Shown piece by piece: positions 33,115-40,144 of a DNA stretch of 40,144 nt. Origin of the DNA: Gammaproteobacteria bacterium (GTDB lineage Bacteria > Pseudomonadota > Gammaproteobacteria > GRL18); contig JADGEK010000035.1 of the NCBI GenBank assembly GCA_016744395.1, positions 4,219 through 44,362 on the forward strand, written 5' to 3'. The notes under the pieces are model-generated. The model made no database searches and was not told the origin of the DNA. It was given only the letters and a program-made list of their open reading frames with translations. A program made the position numbers and the translations under genes. Positions within the stretch are counted from its first letter, which is position 1. The number at the start of each line of letters is the position of its first letter.

Positions 33115-34086
33115 ATGCGTGTTGCAACCAGTACAGCTTATTCTCAGGGTGTGTCTTCAATGAATACACAGAACTTTAAGCTCAATAAAACCTTGATGCA
33201 ACTGTCTACGGGTAAAAGGATTGTTACACCATCAGATGATCCCGCAGGTGCTGCCAAAGTTTTGGGTTTGAATCAAGCAAAGTCAAGAACAGAACAATTT
33301 CAGAAGAATATTGATACCTTAAAAAGTTCATTACAGATTGAAGAAACGGCTTTGTCTGGAATCGTTGATACACTTCAAAGAGTCAGAGAATTATCCATTC
33401 AAGCAAACAATGATACTTATGATGCCGCTCAACGTGCAGCGATTGGTTTAGAAGTTCAAGAACATTTTGAAGCGATTGCTGGTTTTGCAAATACGACAAA
33501 TGGAAATGGTGAATTTTTATTTGGTGGATTCAGCAATAGAGATGTGCCTTTTGAAAACGTTGCTGGTGTGATTAATTATAACGGGGATCAGGGACAGCAA
33601 TTTTTGCAAATTAGTGCGACTCGGCAAGTTGCAAGTGGTGATAATGGTTTTGACACGTTTATGAATGTGCGTGGTAGTTTTAATGGTGATACTTTAACAC
33701 CATCTGGCGCGACTCCACCTATGAGTGTTTTTGCTATAGTAAAAGAGTTAGAAGTTGCAATGAGTACCAATGCAGGTGTGACACCACCAAACACTGTCCA
33801 GGAAACATTTCATGAGACTATGTCTCGTACTATCGGTAATATCGATATTGCTTTAGGAAAAATTGCTGATGCTCAATCTGCTATTGGCTCACGACTTAAT
33901 GCCATTGAAAGCCAGGAGAATGTGAACGAAGATTATATGGTACAATTGTCATCAACATTATCTGACACTCAAGATCTGGATTATACTGAAGCCATTAGCC
34001 GCTTGGAGCAACAACAAATTGGTCTTCAAGCCTCACAACAGACCTTTACCAAAATTCAAGGACTTTCATTGTTTAATTTCATATAA
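33115..34086 (+). CDS. flgL: Flagellar hook-associated protein 3 FlgL
   Basis: A 323-residue junction protein joining the hook to the filament. The flagellin-like N-terminus reads MRVATSTAYSQGVSSMNTQN, then STGKRIVTPSDDPAGAAKVL (about residues 31-50), and the C-terminus has LDYTEAISRLEQQQIGLQAS, then QQTFTKIQGLSLFNFI. Normal length. It closes the flagellar cluster; pseI starts 44 bp later on the same strand, so filament junction and glycan genes may be co-transcribed. Confidence 0.94.
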   Translation: MRVATSTAYSQGVSSMNTQNFKLNKTLMQLSTGKRIVTPSDDPAGAAKVLGLNQAKSRTEQFQKNIDTLKSSLQIEETALSGIVDTLQRVRELSIQANNDTYDAAQRAAIGLEVQEHFEAIAGFANTTNGNGEFLFGGFSNRDVPFENVAGVINYNGDQGQQFLQISATRQVASGDNGFDTFMNVRGSFNGDTLTPSGATPPMSVFAIVKELEVAMSTNAGVTPPNTVQETFHETMSRTIGNIDIALGKIADAQSAIGSRLNAIESQENVNEDYMVQLSSTLSDTQDLDYTEAISRLEQQQIGLQASQQTFTKIQGLSLFNFI

Positions 34087-34130
34087 TTTAGCTATTGATA
34101 ATCTTTGATTAAATTTCTCTAGTTGAAAAA

Positions 34131-35186
34131 ATGATGCAGAAAATAAAAATAGATAATATAGAAGTTGGTGAAGCTTGTAAGCCTTTCATCGTTGCAGAAC
34201 TTTCGGGCAATCATCAACAAGACTATGCTTTGGCTGAGAAAATGATTGAAGCGGCAGCAGCTGCCAATGTTCATGCCATTAAACTTCAAACCTATACTCC
34301 TGAAACTATGACAATGGATCTTCAAAGTGAAGATTTTATGGTCAATGATGAACATAGTTTATGGCAAGGGGAAAATCTTTATGGGCTTTATGGTAAAGCA
34401 TCAACTCCATGGGAATGGCATAAAAAGCTTTTTGATAAAGCAAAATCTCTGGGATTGATTGCATTTAGCTCACCTTTTGATACCAGTGCAGTTGATTTTC
34501 TTGAAACTCTGGATGTCCCTTGCTATAAAATTGCCTCATTTGAAAATAACGATCTTCCTCTGATAAAAAAGGTGGCTCAAACTGGAAAACCCATTATCAT
34601 TTCTACTGGAATGGCTTCTCAGGAAGAAATTGTAGAATTAATGACTACGATTCATGGTACTGGGAATAAGCAAATCATCTTATTAAAGTGTACCAGTAAC
34701 TACCCTGCAGATGCTTCTGATAGTAATCTGACAACAATTGCTCATATGAAAGAGACTTTCCAATGTCCAGTTGGTTTGTCAGATCACTCTAATGGAATTA
34801 CTGTTTCTTTGGCATCTGTCGCATTAGGGGCCTGCCTGATTGAAAAACATTTTGTTCTTGATAGAGAGGCTGGTGGTATTGATGCAGAATTTTCTTTGGA
34901 AGTTGATGAGTTAAGTGATTTAGTCATTGAATCCGATCGAATTTATGCTGCACTTGGGCATGTTCAGTATGGAGGCTCTGGTAATGAGCAAAAATCTAAA
35001 AAATACCGTCGTTCAATTTATTGCAGTCAGGCAATTGCAAAAGGTGATGTGTTAACTGAGGACAATATTAGAGTGATCAGACCTGGTTTTGGCCTGGCTC
35101 CTAAATATTTTGAAACCATATTAGGAAAAGTGGCCATTGAGGATGTGAAACCAGGAACAGCACTTCATTGGGGCTTAATTGAATGA
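34131..35186 (+). CDS. pseI: Pseudaminic acid synthase PseI
   Basis: A 351-residue NeuB-family enzyme that condenses phosphoenolpyruvate with 6-deoxy-altdiNAc to make pseudaminic acid. Features are FIVAELSGNHQQDYALAEKM, IKLQTYTPETMTM, WEWHKKLFDKAKSLGLIAFS and SPFDTSAVDFLE, then KIASFENND, IISTGMAS and VGLSDHS. The C-terminal antifreeze-like SAF domain begins at about residue 290 (YRRSIYCSQAIAKGDVLTED). The segment LWQGENLYGLYGKASTPWEW is that of PseI rather than sialic or legionaminic acid synthases. The stop overlaps the pseG start by 4 bp (ATGA), so translation is coupled. Confidence 0.9.
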   Translation: MMQKIKIDNIEVGEACKPFIVAELSGNHQQDYALAEKMIEAAAAANVHAIKLQTYTPETMTMDLQSEDFMVNDEHSLWQGENLYGLYGKASTPWEWHKKLFDKAKSLGLIAFSSPFDTSAVDFLETLDVPCYKIASFENNDLPLIKKVAQTGKPIIISTGMASQEEIVELMTTIHGTGNKQIILLKCTSNYPADASDSNLTTIAHMKETFQCPVGLSDHSNGITVSLASVALGACLIEKHFVLDREAGGIDAEFSLEVDELSDLVIESDRIYAALGHVQYGGSGNEQKSKKYRRSIYCSQAIAKGDVLTEDNIRVIRPGFGLAPKYFETILGKVAIEDVKPGTALHWGLIE

Positions 35187-36211
35187 GCCAAAAGGCTCTG
35201 TTTCGTCTTGATTCTGGCGGTCAATTTGGTTTGGGACATGTCATGCGCTCTAAAGCTCTGGCCGATGCATTACTTGACTTGTCAATCAAGAGTACTTTTG
35301 CTGCTGTAAACATCCATTCTAACAGTGCCGTTAAGCCACACACTTTGATAGAACTTGAATCTGAAGATGAATTTTTATTCTTAGCTCAATCCTATGATGT
35401 GATTATTGTTGATCATTATGGTTATACCAGTGAGTTATTTTTTGAATTATCACAATTAAAGCAATCGATTTTGGTGCTTTTGGATGATGAATGTAATCGA
35501 GGTTTATTGTATGCTGATATGGTTTGTAACCCTGTTAAAGATACAGAATTATTGCCCTATAAAGAAGTGGTACCCAACGCCAACTTACTTTTGGGTTCAG
35601 AATATATTATAATTCGATCTCTTTTTTTGAGGCAAAAACAAGCACCTTTATTTGAGTTGTCAGCCTTTAAGCGACGAAAGTCGCTTGTCGTTACATTTGG
35701 CGGCTCTGACGTGAGAGAATTGACAATTCCAGTCCTCAATTTGATCCATCAGTCCTCTTTGTCAGAATTTGAGGTGATAGTTGTTACCAGTGTTGGCTTT
35801 CAAAATGTAAACAATATTGAAGCTTTAAGTCAGCAGTATCATTTTCAGCATCTGCATGATGTTGAAAATATAGCGGCAGTATTTTCACAAGCAAAACTGG
35901 CTATTTCAGCTGCAGGTTCAACTGCTTTTGAATTGGCTTATTGTGGCGTACCATCAGTTTTTGCGGTGGTGGCGGATAACCAGCTTTTATCCATAAGAGA
36001 ACAATGTCAAAGTGGCTGGTGTCAAATGGTTGATTGCAGAGAGAAAAGTAAAAGTCTGGATAATGCAGCTGAACTTGTTTTACTGGCGGAAAAAATGCTC
36101 AGTACAAGGAGTCTTGAAGCTTTAAGTCAGAAGGCTCAAAATCAGATTGATGGCAGGGGGGCTCAAAGGATTGCTTCATCAATTCAGAAAAAAATGTCAG
36201 AGGCTCAATAG
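35183..36211 (+). CDS. pseG: UDP-sugar hydrolase PseG
   Basis: A 342-residue GT-B-like hydrolase that removes UDP from UDP-2,4-diacetamido-trideoxy-altropyranose. The N-terminal signature FRLDSGGQFGLGHVMRSKAL contains the catalytic His of the GxGHxxR motif. VTFGGSDVRELT and the later ISAAGSTAFELAYCGVPSVF belong to the nucleotide-binding half. It starts inside the pseI stop. Its 3' end overlaps the 3' end of the antisense sialidase-like gene by 15 bp. Longer than the Campylobacter enzyme (about 270 residues) but complete. Confidence 0.88.
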   Translation: MSQKALFRLDSGGQFGLGHVMRSKALADALLDLSIKSTFAAVNIHSNSAVKPHTLIELESEDEFLFLAQSYDVIIVDHYGYTSELFFELSQLKQSILVLLDDECNRGLLYADMVCNPVKDTELLPYKEVVPNANLLLGSEYIIIRSLFLRQKQAPLFELSAFKRRKSLVVTFGGSDVRELTIPVLNLIHQSSLSEFEVIVVTSVGFQNVNNIEALSQQYHFQHLHDVENIAAVFSQAKLAISAAGSTAFELAYCGVPSVFAVVADNQLLSIREQCQSGWCQMVDCREKSKSLDNAAELVLLAEKMLSTRSLEALSQKAQNQIDGRGAQRIASSIQKKMSEAQ

Positions 36212-37351
36212 ACTTCCCGAAATATGACGTATGCCATCTTCTTCTGTAAAATAATAAACCACCAAAACCTGACCACTGGGCATTTCAACAGACCAGGGAT
36301 AGCCAACATCACCACATAAACCATCGTCTCGGATAATGATTTCATCACCAATGAACTCTTCAGCGGAACTATCCATTAAATGTCCTCTGATACCATAAGG
36401 CTCATGGCGATAACCATAACAGATAAAAATTCGGCCATCAGATAATCTTAGTGGGTGAGTCGGGTGGCCTATGACTTTTCTTTCTTGCCAATCTTCCCAT
36501 GTGTGACCAAGATCATTTGAAACAGCAGTGATCAGCTGGTCATTGCCACTGGAATTACGCATAAAAGCCATGATACGTTCACCGCCTAAATGGAGGAGCG
36601 AGGGCTCATTTAGATTAAACTCTTGTTGTTTATCTTTAGCAATTAACGAACGATAACTCCAGGTATTACCATTATCCTTGGAAATGTATAAATGAGAGGT
36701 TGAAACCTTATCTTCTTTTTGTCGGCCATAACTGGGTAGTAATATTTCACCGTTGACCTCAATGGCCTGTCCTCTGATTGAACCAGCATAATAGGGACGT
36801 TTCCCTGTGACCATGTCATTTGAATTGGGCAGAATAGGTAAATAATTGTGTTTAGACCAAGTGTTTCCCTGATCGTTAGAAATTCGTGTGAAGCCTCCCC
36901 ATAGGATGTAAAAACAACCAGTTACGTCAGGATGGCCATAGAGTGAAGCCCCTTTTTTTTGTAATACCGAACTTAATCTAGAGTGAATGGGATACCAGGA
37001 AAAGGAAGATAATAGAATATTTTGATTTGATAAAATCAGTAAACAGGCATCCTGATCGGCTGCTTCAGGATTAATGGGTAGTGCTTCTGCTTCTGATAAT
37101 GGGCTTAGCTCAAGATCAAAATAAAGTTTAGTCAGTTGAGAACGGCTGTCAACATGATCAACCTGTTGTTTGAGTAATTGTGATTCTTCATCATGTTCAT
37201 CCAAAAGCCACCGACTATCTCTTGCCCTGCGAAACATTAATAGCAGTTGTTTTTTACCTGATTTTGCATTGTCTAATAAAGCAATACTTGGAAAAGATGA
37301 AAAATAATGTTCATTTTTATATAAAACAAAATGTTCAATGTTTTTGCTCAT
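36197..37351 (-). CDS. Cytoplasmic sialidase-like (BNR/Asp-box) protein
   Basis: A 384-residue six-bladed-propeller protein with three clear Asp boxes: SNDQGNTW (158-165), SKDNGNTW (224-231) and SNDLGHTW (278-285). Arg residues that could form the sialidase triad are present in LMFRRARDSRW (near 41-47), MRNSSGN (265) and GYRHEPYGIRG (near 315-322). There is no signal peptide or membrane segment, so it would act in the cytoplasm. It lies on the opposite strand between pseG and pseB, interrupting the nonulosonic acid cluster, with 15 bp of 3' overlap with pseG. It could hydrolyse or recognise pseudaminate conjugates, or be a lectin-like or non-hydrolytic relative. Activity is not established. 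Confidence 0.72.
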   Translation of the reverse strand: MSKNIEHFVLYKNEHYFSSFPSIALLDNAKSGKKQLLLMFRRARDSRWLLDEHDEESQLLKQQVDHVDSRSQLTKLYFDLELSPLSEAEALPINPEAADQDACLLILSNQNILLSSFSWYPIHSRLSSVLQKKGASLYGHPDVTGCFYILWGGFTRISNDQGNTWSKHNYLPILPNSNDMVTGKRPYYAGSIRGQAIEVNGEILLPSYGRQKEDKVSTSHLYISKDNGNTWSYRSLIAKDKQQEFNLNEPSLLHLGGERIMAFMRNSSGNDQLITAVSNDLGHTWEDWQERKVIGHPTHPLRLSDGRIFICYGYRHEPYGIRGHLMDSSAEEFIGDEIIIRDDGLCGDVGYPWSVEMPSGQVLVVYYFTEEDGIRHISGSLLSL

Positions 37352-37408
37352 AAAAAACTCAATAAGTTATTGATAATGTGGAAATATTAGTGGTAGCAAT
37401 AATTGTAA

Positions 37409-38452
<1,044 letters not shown>

Positions 38453-38455
38453 CGC

Positions 38456-39643
38456 ATGATTCCATATGCCCGACAATCAATTTCAGAACAAGACATAGAG
38501 GCTGTAAACCAGGTATTACGTTCTGATTTCCTGACTCAGGGGGCGCTTATTGCCCAATTTGAGACTGCTGTTTCTAGTTATTGTCATGCTGAATATGCCG
38601 TTGCTGTTAGCCATGGAACTGCTGCACTTCACCTTGCCTGTCTTGCTCTCGATGTTGGAGTTGGTGACAGAGTCTGGACTTCTCCTAACTCTTTTGTCGC
38701 CTCTTCAAATTGTGCTTTGTATTGTGGTGCAGAAATTAACTTTGTTGATATTGATCCAAAGACTTACAATATCAGTCTTAATTCATTAAAACAAAAGCTT
38801 ATTCAAGCGGAAGTCGATAATTGCCTGCCTAAAGTACTTATTCCTGTGCATTTCTCAGGTCAATCCTGTGACATGAAAGAAATAAAAGAACTGTCCAAAC
38901 ACTATGGTTTTGCCATTATTGAAGATGCAGCCCATGCCTTAGGAGCTGAATTCCTATCAGAAAAAGTCGGATCATGTCTTTATTCTGATTTGACTATTTT
39001 CAGTTTTCACCCTGCTAAAATGATCACTTGTGGTGAGGGAGGGATGATTTTAACCAATCGCCCTGAACTTGCTCATAAAATGGAACTCTTTCGAAGCCAT
39101 GGAGTTACTAGAAATCCAGGTTTAATGACAGAAAAATCTCATGGTGACTGGTATTATCAACAAACCCTATTGGGATTTAATTATAGGATGACTGATTTTC
39201 AAGCTGCTTTAGGTTTATCACAATTAAAACGTTTGGACGATTTTGTCAATAAGCGTCAAAATCTGGCTCAGAGATATAATAAGAAATTATCAGTATTATC
39301 AAAACTGCTCTCTCTTCCATGGCAAAATTCCGATACTCAGTCATCCTGGCATCTTTATATCATTCGTCTCAATTTAAAATCCCTAACGGTTGATAGAAAA
39401 ACAGTATTTGATCATTTGCGTCAGTCTGGTATTGGCGTGCATGTGCATTACATTCCCATACACACACAGCCATATTATCAAGATTTAGGCTTTAAACAGG
39501 GTGATTTTCCAGAAAGTGAATCTTATTATAATGAAGCCATTACATTACCTCTTTTTGTCGATTTAGAAGAAGAGCAAGTGGATTTTATTACTCAAACTGT
39601 AGAAAAACTTTTGCTGAAATTTTCAAAACAAGGTGATATCTAA
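38456..39643 (+). CDS. pseC: UDP-4-keto sugar aminotransferase PseC
   Basis: A 395-residue DegT/DnrJ-family, PLP-dependent transaminase that adds the 4-amino group in the pathway. It has MIPYARQSISEQDIEAVNQV at the start, VSHGTAALHLACLAL (51-65), IIEDAAHALGAE (154-165, Asp157 binding PLP), SFHPAKMITCGEGGMI with the Schiff-base Lys188, and the C-terminal HVHYIPIHTQPYYQDLGF. It is immediately downstream of pseB and uses GAGG inside the pseB end as ribosome site. Confidence 0.93.
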   Translation: MIPYARQSISEQDIEAVNQVLRSDFLTQGALIAQFETAVSSYCHAEYAVAVSHGTAALHLACLALDVGVGDRVWTSPNSFVASSNCALYCGAEINFVDIDPKTYNISLNSLKQKLIQAEVDNCLPKVLIPVHFSGQSCDMKEIKELSKHYGFAIIEDAAHALGAEFLSEKVGSCLYSDLTIFSFHPAKMITCGEGGMILTNRPELAHKMELFRSHGVTRNPGLMTEKSHGDWYYQQTLLGFNYRMTDFQAALGLSQLKRLDDFVNKRQNLAQRYNKKLSVLSKLLSLPWQNSDTQSSWHLYIIRLNLKSLTVDRKTVFDHLRQSGIGVHVHYIPIHTQPYYQDLGFKQGDFPESESYYNEAITLPLFVDLEEEQVDFITQTVEKLLLKFSKQGDI

Positions 39644-39646
39644 ATT

Positions 39647-40144
39647 ATGAATGTATTTATCATAATTCAGGCTCGTATGACCAGCACACGCCTGCCTGGA
39701 AAAGTGATGCTACCACTGTGTAATAAAACTGTTTTAGAAGTGATGCTTGAACGTCTTTCTGTTTATAAAACTAATATTATCATTGCAACCACTAATGACG
39801 ATACTCAACAGCCTATTGTTGAATTGTGCCAGTCTTTAAACATAAAATATTATGAGGGTGACACAAATCATGTTTTGTCACGATACTACGAAGCGGCTGT
39901 TAAACATGGAGCACAAGAGGGTGATATTATTGTTCGATGCACCAGTGATTGCCCGCTAATTGATCCGAAAGTTGTTCAATCGGTGATTGATTTTTATCAG
40001 GAACAGAATTTTGATTATGCATCAGCAGCTGCCAGTACTGGTTTTCCAAGGGGATTAGATACAGAAGTTTTTGGTTTTACGCTACTTAAGGAGGCATTCT
40101 TTAATGCTGAAAAAGATTATGAAAAGGAGCATGTCACTCCTTAT
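39647..40144 (+). CDS. spsF: SpsF-type nonulosonic acid cytidylyltransferase, truncated by window end
   Basis: The first 166 codons of a nucleotidyltransferase start 3 bp after pseC at ATG 39647 (AAGGTGAT upstream). IIIQARMTSTRLPGKVMLPL is the CTP-binding loop of SpsF-type enzymes, followed by LEVMLERLSVYKTNIIIATT, IVRCTSDCPLIDP and GFPRGLDTEVFGFTLL. In this context it should attach CMP to pseudaminic acid, the role of PseF elsewhere; its loop is that of SpsF rather than the classic PseF/NeuA start (PARGGSKRIPRKN). The gene continues beyond 40144. The rest of the pathway, including the acetyltransferase PseH, would be expected there. Confidence 0.85.
   Translation, partial: MNVFIIIQARMTSTRLPGKVMLPLCNKTVLEVMLERLSVYKTNIIIATTNDDTQQPIVELCQSLNIKYYEGDTNHVLSRYYEAAVKHGAQEGDIIVRCTSDCPLIDPKVVQSVIDFYQEQNFDYASAAASTGFPRGLDTEVFGFTLLKEAFFNAEKDYEKEHVTPY

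Overview
The window reads as chromosome of an AT-rich, flagellated, Gram-negative bacterium, most likely a marine or aquatic gammaproteobacterium. The evidence is a Pseudomonas/Vibrio-style flgBCDEFGHIJKL order with sigma-54 type promoters, a two-domain FlgJ, P- and L-ring proteins, a pseudaminic acid pathway placed directly after flgL, a long-form LeuA beside an AsnC-type regulator, and an IalB-family protein. I cannot name the genus.

Positions 1-13100 look like an accessory region. They are visibly more AT-rich at the left end and carry a decayed IS30-type transposase and many small stress or unknown genes on both strands: a small exported protein with three YFW motifs, an exported beta-propeller, a HisC-type aminotransferase, a PrxQ/BCP-like peroxiredoxin, a DUF3179 membrane protein, an exported tandem YdhR-domain protein, an HPP membrane protein, two TetR regulators, an aldo/keto reductase, a glyoxalase I homologue, a small secreted protein, an ABM monooxygenase-like protein, a ChrR-type cupin and a CGNR zinc-finger regulator. 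One 14-bp near-palindrome, ATAnCGAyCGnTAT, occurs seven times and sits in the core promoters of genes up to 10 kb apart (the YFW protein, the DUF3179 protein, the TetR gene at 10844 and its divergent secreted neighbour). This suggests a previously undescribed local regulon.

Positions 13100-22430 go from a decayed stretch (13.1-13.9 kb) to ordinary chromosomal genes: a Cys/Arg-rich conserved protein, a methyltransferase, a membrane protein, an IalB-family protein, an AsnC/Lrp regulator divergent from leuA, a Met-rich periplasmic protein, and a fused class II aldolase/short-chain dehydrogenase.

Positions 22614-34086 hold the flagellar rod/hook/ring/junction genes flgB to flgL, all on the plus strand. 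GG-N10-GC sigma-54 type promoters precede flgB, flgF and flgI. A terminator closes flgBCDE, and an unusual array of five alternating 30/29-bp repeats lies between flgH and flgI.

Positions 34131-40144 hold a nonulosonic (pseudaminic) acid cluster: pseI, pseG, pseB, pseC and a truncated SpsF-type cytidylyltransferase that runs off the window. A cytoplasmic sialidase-like gene lies antisense between pseG and pseB. The cluster presumably supplies the sugar that glycosylates flagellin; no flagellin gene or pseH is visible here.
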